43,792 nucleotides of DNA from an uncultured Oscillospiraceae bacterium. Lineage in GTDB: Bacteria > Bacillota > Clostridia > Oscillospirales > Acutalibacteraceae. Numbering within the stretch: position 1 is the stretch's first letter; every line of letters begins with the position of its first letter. Shown here one piece after another: positions 24,206 to 33,027 of this stretch. Under the pieces are notes generated by a model, which saw only the letters and a list, made by a program, of their open reading frames with translations, did no database searches and was not told where the DNA came from. Location of the stretch: positions 1 to 43,792 of the forward strand of contig URYP01000004.1 in assembly GCA_900552115.1 (NCBI GenBank). Direction: 5' to 3'. A program made the translations under genes and the position numbers.

Positions 24206-25243
24206 TCAATCTTCGGCGTAGAGGTGCATGGGATAGGAGAGATACTGGAGTTCATCCAGCTTTTCCACCGTGATATAGCCAGCGGGCGCCCGCAGCACCG
24301 TCGGAATCCGGTTGACAACGCTCGCGCAGGTATGCTCCACCGTCGCGGGTTTCTGCACAAAGAAGGTGGTGTCCGGCTCACCGCAGATCTTCCAGTCGCA
24401 CATGTCGCCGTCGTCCGGGCCGTACACCTTGCCGATGCACTGCGTTTCAATCACCGGGCCCTGGAAAGTCTCGGTGGTTACCACGGCGCTCATACCAATG
24501 CAGTTGCCTTGGGGAATCGTCTCACCCAGCGTTTCGGAATACAGGTCGCCGTCATGGAAATAGGGCACGCATTTCTGGCTCTGGGATTTGATCGTCCAAC
24601 CCATGAGGTTGCACAGCGACTCATTGGAATTCCACACATAACACGGTTCCAGCGTGGTGGGATGGGCAATTTTTTCTTCAAATTCCTCCGGCGTGAGGCC
24701 GACGCCGTGCGCCTGTGCCAGCGCCAGGCCGTAGTCTTCGACATTGTAGCTGACGGCGCCCTCGATCCGGTCGATACGATGTACGCCGCCGGCCACACAG
24801 CCGATCATATTGATCCAATAAATGTCCTGCATGCCCGAGCCGACAATGGTGCAGCCGGTTTCCTTGGCCAGGCGGTCCAGCTTATTGGTAAGGGCAGCGG
24901 AGGTGGTCCAGGGATAGATGGCTTCCTCGCAGGTGGTGATGATGGACAGGCCTCGGCGGGCGCAACGTTCCATGTGCGGATACATGTCGTCCATAAAGCT
25001 GAAAAGCGTCATTATGACAATATCGGCGTCGCATTCATCAAGAACGGCATCCGCGTCGCTGCGGATCGGCACACCCATGGAAAACCCGAGGCCGGCGTAT
25101 TCGCCCACATCCTGCCCCACAATGGCGGGATCGACGTCGATAGCACCCACAATTTCCGCGCCCTTTTCGTAGAGATACCGCAGGATGTATTTGCTCATTT
25201 TTCCGCATCCATACTGGATAACCCGAATTTTTTCACAATTCAT
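24206..25243 (-). CDS. NAD(P)-dependent dehydrogenase, 2,4-diaminopentanoate dehydrogenase-like
   Basis: 345 residues from ATG 25243 (AGAGGTTGTGTCCT ahead); a TTG three codons earlier is less likely. The N-terminal Rossmann fold has [17 protein letters not shown] and [15 protein letters not shown], as in dihydrodipicolinate-reductase-like enzymes. The middle [15 protein letters not shown] and the C-terminal layout resemble 2,4-diaminopentanoate dehydrogenase (Ord) of clostridial ornithine oxidation. The other ornithine genes (oraS, oraE, ortA, ortB) are absent here, so a related substrate is possible. Convergent with the toxin array and unrelated to it. Confidence 0.7.
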   Translation of the reverse strand: MNCEKIRVIQYGCGKMSKYILRYLYEKGAEIVGAIDVDPAIVGQDVGEYAGLGFSMGVPIRSDADAVLDECDADIVIMTLFSFMDDMYPHMERCARRGLSIITTCEEAIYPWTTSAALTNKLDRLAKETGCTIVGSGMQDIYWINMIGCVAGGVHRIDRIEGAVSYNVEDYGLALAQAHGVGLTPEEFEEKIAHPTTLEPCYVWNSNESLCNLMGWTIKSQSQKCVPYFHDGDLYSETLGETIPQGNCIGMSAVVTTETFQGPVIETQCIGKVYGPDDGDMCDWKICGEPDTTFFVQKPATVEHTCASVVNRIPTVLRAPAGYITVEKLDELQYLSYPMHLYAED

Positions 25244-25338
25244 AGGACACAACCTCTTTTCTGTTCAGAATGATAGTAGCATATCCACTTGCGTGCCCAT
25301 TTATTCCCACCGGACGAAGCCAGAACGGAAAGACCAAA

Positions 25339-25647
25339 TTACCGCCCGTCCCAGATACTGCGGGACAGATCCACCCGGCCATCCGGCAAAAACATCACCC
25401 CCTCCTCCATGAGTAATTCTCGCTGGCGATTTCCTCCGCCAAAGGCAAAGGCACAGGAAACCTCGCCCAATCGATTGACCACCCGAAAACAGGGAATGTG
25501 CTCCGGATCGGGATTAACATGCAGGGCGTATCCCACCACGCGGGACCAACGCGGGTTGCCCGCCATGCAGGCGATTTGACCATAAGTGGCGACCTTCCCG
25601 CGCGGGATGCGGCGCACAACGTCATATATTTGTGTAAATGAAGACAT
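25339..25647 (-). CDS. Small MGMT/ATL-family alkyltransferase-like protein with altered active-site motif
   Basis: 102 residues, only the C-terminal half of an Ogt-type protein. It has YDVVRRIPRGKVATYGQIACMAG (DNA-binding helix) and the cysteine motif IPCFRVVN. Canonical enzymes have PCHRV and alkyltransferase-like proteins PWHRV; here the Cys stays and the His, which helps activate it, is Phe. It may bind alkylated DNA without efficient repair. Start at ATG 25647 after GAAAGAAGG. The full-length PCHRV enzyme at 3551-4090 probably does the alkyl transfer. Confidence 0.8.
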   Translation of the reverse strand: MSSFTQIYDVVRRIPRGKVATYGQIACMAGNPRWSRVVGYALHVNPDPEHIPCFRVVNRLGEVSCAFAFGGGNRQRELLMEEGVMFLPDGRVDLSRSIWDGR

Positions 25648-25685
25648 GAAGCCGTTACCTTCTTTCCTGGAAAGTGAAAAACAAA

Positions 25686-25708
25686 GGGACGCGCCTTGGG
25701 CGCGTCCC
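25686..25708 (-). terminator. Terminator of the triple-SGNH gene
   Basis: GGGACGCGCC / GGCGCGTCCC, 10-bp stem with a 3-nt loop. Read on the minus strand it is followed by TTTGTTTTT, a few bases after the stop codon at 25715. Confidence 0.9.
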
Positions 25709-25714
25709 TGTTGA

Positions 25715-28700
25715 TCACGGGAGAATATCGTCCGCGCCGTCACCGCCGCCCAGACCTTCATCGGGATTCGGGTTGGGGTCGGGTTCCGGAGAAGGTTCGA
25801 CCGGGAATTGGCGGATCTTCTTTGTCGTAAATTGCAGAATCAACAATGCGTCGTTGGCCGTTACGCCATCTTTGCCGTCTACATTGGCCGCCAGCTTTTG
25901 CGTGTCGGTCAGTGTGATCTTATTGGTTGCGGCCTGTAGAGCCTGCAAGGCGTCGGAAGCGTTCACGTGTCCGTCGTTGTTGATATCGCCCAACGTATAC
26001 GAAGGCTTATCTTTCAGCGTCAGGCCCTCTTTGGCGGTATTCAGCTGGACAAGTGCCTCATCCACATCCGTCTGCGCGGCATAGGGATTGGTTAAATAGG
26101 CGATAGCTTCGTCCAGCGCGTTTTGGAAAGCGGCCGCTGATGCGGCCGTGTAACCGCTAAGATCCATTTTTTTCGCTTCTTCCACCACCGGCGCCAGTTT
26201 GGAGGTGTCCGGTTTCTCCGGCGTTTTAGTAGTATCGACAATCATAACATCCGAAATATTCATGCAGTGCTGAATGGAGTTGGTCTTATAGGCGTTCTTC
26301 AAATAGCACTGGATGATAATGCGGTCAACCTCCGCCCAGTCCATTACCCCTTTGTGGTTGGTAGCGGCCTGATCCAACGGAATGGAAATGTGGATCGCGC
26401 CGGTCTCGTCAAACGAGGAGGCCATCAGGTTCCAGCCGTAATTATGCTCCCTATTGCCATCCGCCGCCTCCGGATCCCCCGACACGTTGCCTTTATCGGA
26501 AGACCGCAGCTTGATAACGAGCTGGTCCCACATCTGGGCGGGATCGACGTCCGGATTTTCCGATTCAAACTTAATGTTCATTTCCAGCCGCAGGACGGAC
26601 CGGTCCCCGTATGCGGACAGGTCAATCGGCGCGTTGTCGGCCCGTTTCCAGTCGGCATACATCAGGTTTTCGTTGTTATGAAGAACTGTAAATTTACCGC
26701 TCATCAAGGAGAAGGTGCCCAGCAGACCATAGGGATTGACCTGAATGCCAAAGGTAACGGTTTTACCCTCATATGTCACCGTTAGCTCCTGTTTGGAGGC
26801 GGTCAGCCAATCGTAACCGCTGACCATGCCGCTCGTAATGGGGAGGATTTCACGGCTGCCATCCGTATAGACAGCCGCGATGGTGGCGCCGGTCAAATCC
26901 AGCTTTTCACCCAGCAGATAAGTGGTTTTATCCGGCATGGTCTGCATTTCGATTTTCGCCACGGACACGCCGGAAGGGGAGGTGACCGATACGGTGTATA
27001 CAGACGTCCACCCGTTCGCACCGGTAATCGTATACTCCACCGGCTGGCCGAAGTTTTGGGCGCCGCTCTTGTCGGATTGGGCGCCCTCCGCCAGGGTAAG
27101 AACGGGGGACAGGGCGGTTAGGTCGGTGCCGTCCGGCACGGTCACGAAAATGGTCTTGTCGATATGGCTGATGATGCCCTGCGCGTCGCCGACGGAGAAA
27201 CGCTGGACAGCCGCCTGGATGTCCTGGATGGCCAAATAATGCTGGCTGGCCAGCAGATAGTAGCCGTTAAAATTGGGATGCAGGCCGTCGCCGCCGATCA
27301 GCGTCGTTTCTTTGCCGCGAGTCATAGCGTTTAGGTCTACAAGGAAACACCCCATGTCGGCCGCAACCTTGCGCTGGATAGGCGCAATTTGATTGTTTAC
27401 AATATCGGATTTGGCGGCCCAGTTGTTGGGCGTGTCATAACCGGAGGGGGAGGTGCCCAGCACCACGACCGGATGGGAGGGCAGCGCCTGGTAAGAAGCA
27501 ACCAGCTCTGTGAGATCCGCTTCATATTTTTCGGGACTGTCGTCCTTCCAGTTGGTGACCAGGTTATACCCGTTTTGCTGCTGGCCTTCGCCCTGCTTGG
27601 AATCGTTGCTGCCCAGTGTCAGCAGTACGATATCCGGGGCAAAGTCCTTGCTCTGCTGGTACTGCGGATGATTGACATACGCGCCGGAGCCGGGGCCGTT
27701 CCCGCCTTCCTTTTGGCCGTCCTTTTGAGCCGTGGTGCTGTTGACCCCAAACCGGCCGATTTCGTAGCCATCGCCCAAAAAGCCTTCCAAATCATTGGGA
27801 TATTCCGCGGCGGCCGTCATGCTGTCGCCGACACAGGCCACCTTAATTTTCGGCAGTACGTTGACCGTAACCGTATAGTCCCGGGAGGTGGCGCCGTCGG
27901 CGGCTGTCACCGTGTATTTTACGGGGCCCGTAAAATCCTGCGCCCCCGTGGGCGTATAGGCCGCGCCGTCCGCCAGCCGGATGGCCGGGGTCAGAGCGGT
28001 CACGTCGGACCCGGCCGGCATGGTCACCGTAATGGTGCCTTTTTCCTCGTCAATGACGCCTGCGGTATTGTTCAGCATAAAGCGGTTCATCCCGGTGAGG
28101 CTGGCTTTAATCCCGTCCTGCATGGCGGAGGCCACCACACCGTAGCCGGTATCGTTCAGGTGAACGCCGTCGCTGGAGTATTCCGGATGGCCGCTGGTGA
28201 GGGCGTTGGCGTCGACCAGGGACAAGCCCATTTCGGCGGCAATCCGCCGCTGAAGGGGAGCGATCTCGCCGGAAGTCACGGCATCGTTGATGGTCCACTT
28301 GGTTTCGGTCACCGCGCAGGCCGTACCGATCAGCACAAGCGGATGCTGCGGCTGGTCCAGATAGGACTGGATCAATGCCCGGTAATCGCGCTCAAAATTG
28401 TTGTCGCCCTCTTTCCAGTTGACGTCCTTGGAATCGTTGCCACCAATCATAACGATGACGATATCGGCGGCATAGCTCAGGCTGTTTTTATAGGTGGTGG
28501 TTTTTCGGTATCCATAGCTATTGGAATCCTCGGGATTCTGGTCGCGGCCGTCATCCTGCACCGTCGCGCCATTGTGGCCGAAGTTTTTCACCTCATAATG
28601 GCTGCCGAGCAGACCTCCCAACTGTTCGGGATACGATTTCCCGCCGGAATTTCCCACACCGTTTGTGATGCTGTCGCCGACACAGGCCACCTTGATCTTG

Positions 28701-29632
28701 GAAGGAACCGTGATTGTGACCGTATAAGTCTTGGTAGACTTGCCGTCCGGCGAGGTTACGGTGTATGTTACCGGGTTTGTAAAATTCTGTGCGCCGGTTT
28801 TGTCCAGCTTGGCCCCGTTGGCTGTCGTAACGACCGGCTCAATCGCCGTCAAATTCGTCCCTTTGGGGAGTTTCAACGATATGGAACCGGCATCGTCGTC
28901 GATCGACGCGGGGATGCCGTTCACTGAAAAGCCTTGAATGGAGGCGGTGAAAATATCCTGCAGGCCGTTATAAAACATTTCGGCCATGGCGGTGTAGCCC
29001 GCATCGTTGGGATGAATCCCATCCGCATAGTTCTGCGGAGCGCCTTTGGTCAGCGCGTTGATATCGATGACCGGGCATCCCATTTCGGCGGCGACTTTTT
29101 TCTGCAGGGGAACAATTTCATTTGTTACCACCGCTTCGGAAATGCCGATGTTGGTAGCGCCGACCGTTGGCGAGGTGGCGATCACCACGGTGGGATGAGA
29201 GGCCAGTTCCCGATAGGCGGTAATCATGGCTTTCATGTCCGCCTCAAAATCCGCTTTGTTGGCCCAGTTCTGCGGTTTGGCGTCGTTCGTGCCCAGCATA
29301 ATGGTGACCACGTCGGGCTGCCAGGCTTTGCTGTCGGCATATTGTTTTTCATTTATGTAGGGATTGTCGCCTTTGCTGAGAAGTGTCCGCCCGGATACGC
29401 CGTAATTTTTTACCTCGTAGCCGCTGCCCAGCCGCTGCTGAAGCTGGGTGGGATAATAAAAGGTCGAATTTGACGCCTGAGAACCGGCGGTGATACTGTC
29501 TCCGACACAGGCAATTTTGACCGGTGTCGCTGCGGAAGCGGCCGTACCGGCCAAAGCCGGCGCCATCAAACCGCCGCACATCACCAGCGACAGGGCCGAT
29601 GAAAGGGCTTTTTTCCATATCGTTGATCGCAT
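25715..29632 (-). CDS. Secreted dockerin protein with three tandem SGNH/GDSL hydrolase domains
   Basis: 1305 residues from ATG 29632 (AAGGAGATAGAGGAT). Layout: signal peptide (1-36); three SGNH hydrolase domains starting at about 37, 312 and 592, each followed by a ~75-residue beta sandwich ending in YTVT; a bacterial Ig-like domain (about 888-965); one copy of the unassigned beta module (about 970-1135); a FIVAR unit; dockerin I (about 1210-1272); a Pro/Asp/Gly-rich tail. All three hydrolases keep block I (GDSIT, GDSITNG, GDSMTAA), block III (GTNDAKP, GGNDSKD, GSNDSKQ) and the Asp-His block V (DGIHPNDAGY, DGVHLNDTGY, DGLHPNFNGY). Probably acetyl or feruloyl esterases on complex glycans. The repeats are diverged, so the triplication is old. 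Forms a functional set with the two dockerin proteins at 6.8-14.5 kb. Confidence 0.88.
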   Translation of the reverse strand: MRSTIWKKALSSALSLVMCGGLMAPALAGTAASAATPVKIACVGDSITAGSQASNSTFYYPTQLQQRLGSGYEVKNYGVSGRTLLSKGDNPYINEKQYADSKAWQPDVVTIMLGTNDAKPQNWANKADFEADMKAMITAYRELASHPTVVIATSPTVGATNIGISEAVVTNEIVPLQKKVAAEMGCPVIDINALTKGAPQNYADGIHPNDAGYTAMAEMFYNGLQDIFTASIQGFSVNGIPASIDDDAGSISLKLPKGTNLTAIEPVVTTANGAKLDKTGAQNFTNPVTYTVTSPDGKSTKTYTVTITVPSKIKVACVGDSITNGVGNSGGKSYPEQLGGLLGSHYEVKNFGHNGATVQDDGRDQNPEDSNSYGYRKTTTYKNSLSYAADIVIVMIGGNDSKDVNWKEGDNNFERDYRALIQSYLDQPQHPLVLIGTACAVTETKWTINDAVTSGEIAPLQRRIAAEMGLSLVDANALTSGHPEYSSDGVHLNDTGYGVVASAMQDGIKASLTGMNRFMLNNTAGVIDEEKGTITVTMPAGSDVTALTPAIRLADGAAYTPTGAQDFTGPVKYTVTAADGATSRDYTVTVNVLPKIKVACVGDSMTAAAEYPNDLEGFLGDGYEIGRFGVNSTTAQKDGQKEGGNGPGSGAYVNHPQYQQSKDFAPDIVLLTLGSNDSKQGEGQQQNGYNLVTNWKDDSPEKYEADLTELVASYQALPSHPVVVLGTSPSGYDTPNNWAAKSDIVNNQIAPIQRKVAADMGCFLVDLNAMTRGKETTLIGGDGLHPNFNGYYLLASQHYLAIQDIQAAVQRFSVGDAQGIISHIDKTIFVTVPDGTDLTALSPVLTLAEGAQSDKSGAQNFGQPVEYTITGANGWTSVYTVSVTSPSGVSVAKIEMQTMPDKTTYLLGEKLDLTGATIAAVYTDGSREILPITSGMVSGYDWLTASKQELTVTYEGKTVTFGIQVNPYGLLGTFSLMSGKFTVLHNNENLMYADWKRADNAPIDLSAYGDRSVLRLEMNIKFESENPDVDPAQMWDQLVIKLRSSDKGNVSGDPEAADGNREHNYGWNLMASSFDETGAIHISIPLDQAATNHKGVMDWAEVDRIIIQCYLKNAYKTNSIQHCMNISDVMIVDTTKTPEKPDTSKLAPVVEEAKKMDLSGYTAASAAAFQNALDEAIAYLTNPYAAQTDVDEALVQLNTAKEGLTLKDKPSYTLGDINNDGHVNASDALQALQAATNKITLTDTQKLAANVDGKDGVTANDALLILQFTTKKIRQFPVEPSPEPDPNPNPDEGLGGGDGADDILP

Positions 29633-29838
29633 ATCCTCTATCTCCTTTATCCTAATTCTGCGAACGCCTGACTGAAAGCTGACAGGCAACGCCTCTTTAC
29701 AGAAGCAGTATAGCACACTTCTGCCCAAAAAGATAGCAGGATTTTTGCAAAATATAGGAGGATATTCTATTAATACCCTGCCGCTGCGAGAAATATGATT
29801 ATAAATAAGGAATGGCTGTTTATGGCCTATAAAAAATA

Positions 29839-29858
29839 CCCGGCGATGAACCGCCGGG
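29839..29858 (-). terminator. Terminator of the Cys-rich membrane protein gene
   Basis: CCCGGCG / CGCCGGG stem around a 6-nt loop; on the minus strand it is followed by TATTTTTT. Confidence 0.85.
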
Positions 29859-29872
29859 CAGGAGATAGCCTG

Positions 29873-30058
29873 TTATCCGTGTGGTTTATGTCCGGTTTCG
29901 CGTTTGACGCAGGAGTCCTCAAGCGCACAGCCGGCACAGCCATGACAGCCGCCTTTGCGGCGGCGCCGCACCATATAGCGTATCGCCAGAATCAGCAGCC
30001 CCCCCAGGATGGCCGCGAGCAGGATGGTTACCCCGTATTCCGCCAGAAACGCCGCCAC
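29873..30058 (-). CDS. FeoB-associated Cys-rich membrane protein
   Basis: 61 residues starting at GTG 30058 behind AAAAGGAGGGG. One membrane helix (EYGVTILLAAILGGLLILAI), then basic RRRRKGG and the cysteine cluster CHGCAGCALEDSC. This matches the small FeoB-associated family, usually encoded next to the ferrous iron transporter genes feoA and feoB and thought to assist iron uptake at the membrane. Here no feo gene is nearby within the window, so the gene stands alone. Confidence 0.85.
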   Translation of the reverse strand: MAAFLAEYGVTILLAAILGGLLILAIRYMVRRRRKGGCHGCAGCALEDSCVKRETGHKPHG

Positions 30059-30110
30059 GCCGACCCCTCCTTTTCAAATAACCAACAACCCTTTTTTCAA
30101 GGCCTTGGGC

Positions 30111-30290
30111 CAAAGCCTTGTGCTTGGCAAAAGACTTTTTGCTCCAAAAGCTTTGCTTTTAAACTGTTATACCATAAATTTTGCAGAGACCAGAAGAATG
30201 GAGGTGCGCCTCGGCGCAGGAGCCGCCTCGCGGCGACAACCATTCTTCCATTGGCTCAAAAGCTTTGCTTTTGAGCCTATTATACCACCA
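30111..30290. other. Highly structured intergenic region
   Basis: Stacked hairpins in about 180 bp: AAAAG-CTTTG-CTTTT (30146-30160), GAAGAATGG (30193-30201) facing CCATTCTTC (30240-30248) with GCGCC/GGCGC and CCGC/GCGG stems inside, and GGCTCAAAAG-CTTTG-CTTTTGAGCC (30253-30277). The first and last hairpins are each followed by a TTATACC motif, as if part of a unit was duplicated. No convincing gene. Could be a small RNA, a pair of terminators or a genome-specific repeat. Confidence 0.4.
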
Positions 30291-30360
30291 AAGCAAAGGG
30301 GATACAATGGAAAATGATAACGCGGCCATCCGTCGATGGCCGCGTTTTGCCGTGGACCTG

Positions 30361-30510
30361 TCAGGGACGGCGGGTGCTTCCCTGTGCGTTTTCCCCGCCC
30401 GGGCCGTCCCGGCGTTCCCGGTTATCGGGCACCGGTTTTTGATGGGTGGTGGTCCACTGGTTATTACCCGCGGTTTTGGGAGCGGGTTCTCCCTTTTTGT
30501 TTTCAGGCAT
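30361..30510 (-). CDS. Small hydrophilic protein of unknown function
   Basis: 49 residues from ATG 30510, preceded by GGGAGGATGAGACA. Sequence MPENKKGEPAPKTAGNNQWT followed by an extended charged tail with DNRERRDGPGGE. Very polar and probably unstructured, with no membrane or catalytic motif. An alternative in-frame ATG at 30570 (AGGAGG 11 bp upstream) would give 69 residues. Short proteins of this type are seen in Clostridia, function unknown. Confidence 0.5.
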   Translation of the reverse strand: MPENKKGEPAPKTAGNNQWTTTHQKPVPDNRERRDGPGGENAQGSTRRP

Positions 30511-30670
30511 TGTCTCATCCTCCCATGACAGTTTGTCCCATGCACAGGTATTTATGTATCCGGCATCCATTGGCGGCGTATCCTCCTGTGGATGATGCAT
30601 AGATAAAAAATGACAGATAAAACATATTGGCACATTTTATCAGATTCCTGCTGCCGCGTCCTCCCGGCGC

Positions 30671-31795
30671 TCAGGGAAGTACTACGCGCTCCAGGCGTGC
30701 TCCCAGACGGCTCAGAATCTCATTGGTAATCGTATCCGCCTGTGCGGCCGCATCCTCCGCCCGGATGGCTGTTTCCCCGTCGGCGCCGATGACGGTGGCA
30801 ATGTCGCCGGCCCGGACGGCGGGTATCTCCGTTACGTCCACTAGCGTCTGGTCCATACAGACGCGGCCGATAATGGGCGCCGCGCGGCCGTGCAGGAGGA
30901 TCTGTCCTTTCCCGCAGGACAGCGAGCGGGGCAGGCCGTCCGCATATCCAATGGTCAGGGCGGCAATCCGCCTCTCCCCATGGGCGGTAAAAGCCAGTCC
31001 ATATCCGGCCGATTCCCCGGCATGCAGGTCCCTTACGGAGGCAACCCGCGTCCTGAGCGACAGCACGGGGCGCAAGTCCACTTTACAGCGCTCCCGGTCG
31101 GCGCGGGTACTGAACGCGCCGTAAAGCGCTATGCCGACGCGCGCATAGTCGCCGCCAAATTCCGGATGCATCAGAAGGCCGCTGCTGTTAAGCAGGTGAA
31201 CTTTGGGACAGATCAGGCCACGCTGCCGCAGCGCGTCAATCGTGGCCTGGAACGCCTCGTTTTGTTCCGCTGTAAAAGCGTCGTTCTCCACGGCGCACAG
31301 ATGGGTAAAGGCGCCCTCTACACGGAGATGTTTCATGCGGAATATTTGCTCCAGGCGCTCCAGGTTCTCACAGCGTTCGCCCAGCCGGTGCATGCCGGTA
31401 TCCATCCCGACATGCACCCGCACAGGCCGCCCATACCCGTTCAGAAGCTGTGCATACGCGTAGTCCACGACTGTTTGGGTCAGATGATACCGGCGCAGGA
31501 GGGGGAACTCCTCAGGGGGCGTGCGGCCGAGAACCAGAATCGTCCCCCGGACATATCGCCGCAGCGCGGCGCCCTCCCCGGCGGTAGCCACGCAGAAATC
31601 TCTGACGCCCTGCCGGCTCAATTCCCGGGTGACCGGAATGGCCCCATGGCCGTAAGCGTCCGCTTTAACCGCCGGCATCAATTTACATCCGCGGGGCAGC
31701 AGACCCCGCAAAACGGCCGCATTGTGCCGCAGGTTCCCCATATCCAGTTCGAGCCAGGCGCGGCCTTTGGGACAGACGGTTTTTAGGGCAAGCAT
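30671..31795 (-). CDS. vanT: VanT-type serine/alanine racemase (racemase domain only)
   Basis: 374 residues. PLP-dependent alanine racemase fold: AVKADAYGHG (Lys that binds PLP), VHVGMDTGMHRLGE, DYARVGIALYG and the second active-site region with GRVCMDQTLVDVT. AWLELDMGNLRHNAAVLR resembles the racemase half of VanT more than housekeeping Alr. VanT normally begins with a ~300-residue membrane domain that imports L-Ser; it is missing here. Start ATG 31795 with AAAAGGAGTAAAGGAATC. Seven bp follow the hexapeptide acyltransferase gene. Last gene of the van cluster; expected role is to supply D-Ser for D-Ala-D-Ser. A second alanine racemase is a possible alternative. Confidence 0.8.
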   Translation of the reverse strand: MLALKTVCPKGRAWLELDMGNLRHNAAVLRGLLPRGCKLMPAVKADAYGHGAIPVTRELSRQGVRDFCVATAGEGAALRRYVRGTILVLGRTPPEEFPLLRRYHLTQTVVDYAYAQLLNGYGRPVRVHVGMDTGMHRLGERCENLERLEQIFRMKHLRVEGAFTHLCAVENDAFTAEQNEAFQATIDALRQRGLICPKVHLLNSSGLLMHPEFGGDYARVGIALYGAFSTRADRERCKVDLRPVLSLRTRVASVRDLHAGESAGYGLAFTAHGERRIAALTIGYADGLPRSLSCGKGQILLHGRAAPIIGRVCMDQTLVDVTEIPAVRAGDIATVIGADGETAIRAEDAAAQADTITNEILSRLGARLERVVLP

Positions 31796-31802
31796 GATTC
31801 CT

Positions 31803-32270
31803 TTACTCCTTTTGGATGATGCGGGGAGGCTGGGCAACCACGGTGCTGCCGGCAGGCACATCGGTGCTTACCACAGCGCCCGCGCCGATTTTAACATGGT
31901 CTCCAATGCGAATGGGGCCGACCAGTACCGCCCCGGCCCCGATAAGGCAATGGTCGCCGATGTGCGGAGCCTCGAATTCAACCTCTCCTATGGTGACATT
32001 CTGGTAGAGGCGGCAATGTTCGCCGATATGGGCATAACGGGAAATATAGACTCCGTGCAGGCCGTGCGGCAGTACTGGTATGTCGGCAAGAATAGCGCCA
32101 TTGCCGATATATCCCCCATGCCGGTGGGCCATCCGGTTGAGGACAAAGGTCAAAACTTGCCGGCCAAACCGGCTGCGGGTACGATTCCGCAGGCGAAACA
32201 GCCGCCAGAAAAGGCGCAGGTTGTCGCCCTTGGAATAGTCGGTTATCCGCTCATGAAGGGTCATGTCCAT
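31803..32270 (-). CDS. Left-handed beta-helix acyltransferase, serine acetyltransferase-like
   Basis: 155 residues with hexapeptide repeats (IGNGAILADIP, IGEHCRLYQNVTIG, IGDHCLIGAGAVLVG, IGDHVKIGAGAVVSTDVPAGSTVV). The C-terminal order is typical of CysE-like acetyltransferases, but it lacks the N-terminal helical domain of full-length serine acetyltransferase. It overlaps vanXY by 20 bp and sits directly before the racemase, so it belongs to the van operon. Serine metabolism or acetylation of a wall precursor are plausible; substrate unknown. A second ATG nine bases downstream is also possible. Confidence 0.75.
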   Translation of the reverse strand: MDMTLHERITDYSKGDNLRLFWRLFRLRNRTRSRFGRQVLTFVLNRMAHRHGGYIGNGAILADIPVLPHGLHGVYISRYAHIGEHCRLYQNVTIGEVEFEAPHIGDHCLIGAGAVLVGPIRIGDHVKIGAGAVVSTDVPAGSTVVAQPPRIIQKE

Positions 32271-33027
32271 CGTCTCCCTTTCCCCAGGCGGTCACAATAT
32301 ATCCATCTACATTATTGCCGGACAGCATCCAGTAAGCGGTCGTGTCCGCCCGGAGCGGTTCCTGACCGGCCTCCGCGGCATGATAAAACAGTTTAAACCG
32401 GTGGCCAGCCTTTTCAAAATAAAAGGGGCGGTCGGCGGTATATGACCGCAAAAAGGCCAGGTATTCTTCCAGTGTCAGTCCCCGTCCGGTTATAATTTCC
32501 GCATGTGGCATACCCACATACCGAAAATGCCACGGCTCATGCGCAATGCCGGTGACGGACTCTTTTCCCGCCGGATACCGCTGGATAAAACCATACTTGG
32601 CCGCCTGTGCGCGGAAGGTCTGGCAAAGGCCCGTATACGGAAACGCCGGCCGAATAAAATCCACAGGGCCCTTTTTCAGCCCCAGGTCCACGGCAAGACC
32701 GGTTTGATGCTCGCTGTGGCCGGGTATGGCCACAAAGCGGCGGGTAAAGGCCTCGCCGTGATCTTTTAGGGACTCCTCCCAGATGTCCTGCTGCTCCTTC
32801 CGGGAACGCCAGCCGCTGACAACGGTGATACCGTTCCAGCCGCGTATGTCGCGCATCAGCCGGTCCAGCAGGCTGGCCGCCCGCCGGTCAAGGAGAACGG
32901 TGCGGTCCGCGCCCCCTGCCGGGGCGAGAGTATTCGGAAAAGGGGGTTGCTGGCAGGGATGCTGTGGATTGACGAGAATGAGCGTGCCACTGGACAGGGA
33001 ACACGCGGAAGCCGCTTTCCCGTTCAT
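32251..33027 (-). CDS. vanXY: VanXY-type D,D-dipeptidase/D,D-carboxypeptidase
   Basis: 258 residues, in the VanY/VanX peptidase family. Zinc ligands are visible: His and Asp in GHSEHQTGLAVDLG and the catalytic Glu and His ligand in EPWHFRYVG, with the SGWRSRKEQQ substrate loop. It should remove D-Ala-D-Ala and terminal D-Ala from precursors so that D-Ala-D-Ser is used. Start ATG 33027 overlaps the vanG stop by 4 bp (ATGA), with AAAGGGAGG ahead. No clear signal peptide or membrane anchor, which fits VanXY better than membrane-bound VanY. Confidence 0.85.
   Translation of the reverse strand: MNGKAASACSLSSGTLILVNPQHPCQQPPFPNTLAPAGGADRTVLLDRRAASLLDRLMRDIRGWNGITVVSGWRSRKEQQDIWEESLKDHGEAFTRRFVAIPGHSEHQTGLAVDLGLKKGPVDFIRPAFPYTGLCQTFRAQAAKYGFIQRYPAGKESVTGIAHEPWHFRYVGMPHAEIITGRGLTLEEYLAFLRSYTADRPFYFEKAGHRFKLFYHAAEAGQEPLRADTTAYWMLSGNNVDGYIVTAWGKGDDGHDPS

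Noticed and set aside
23990..25273. Long plus-strand open frame opposite the dehydrogenase gene
   Set aside because: It is the antisense of a convincing Rossmann-fold gene with motifs and ribosome site; the plus frame has no recognisable domain.
27389..28927. 512-codon plus-strand open frame over the triple-SGNH gene
   Set aside because: Shadow of the GC-rich minus-strand gene; all motifs are on the minus strand.
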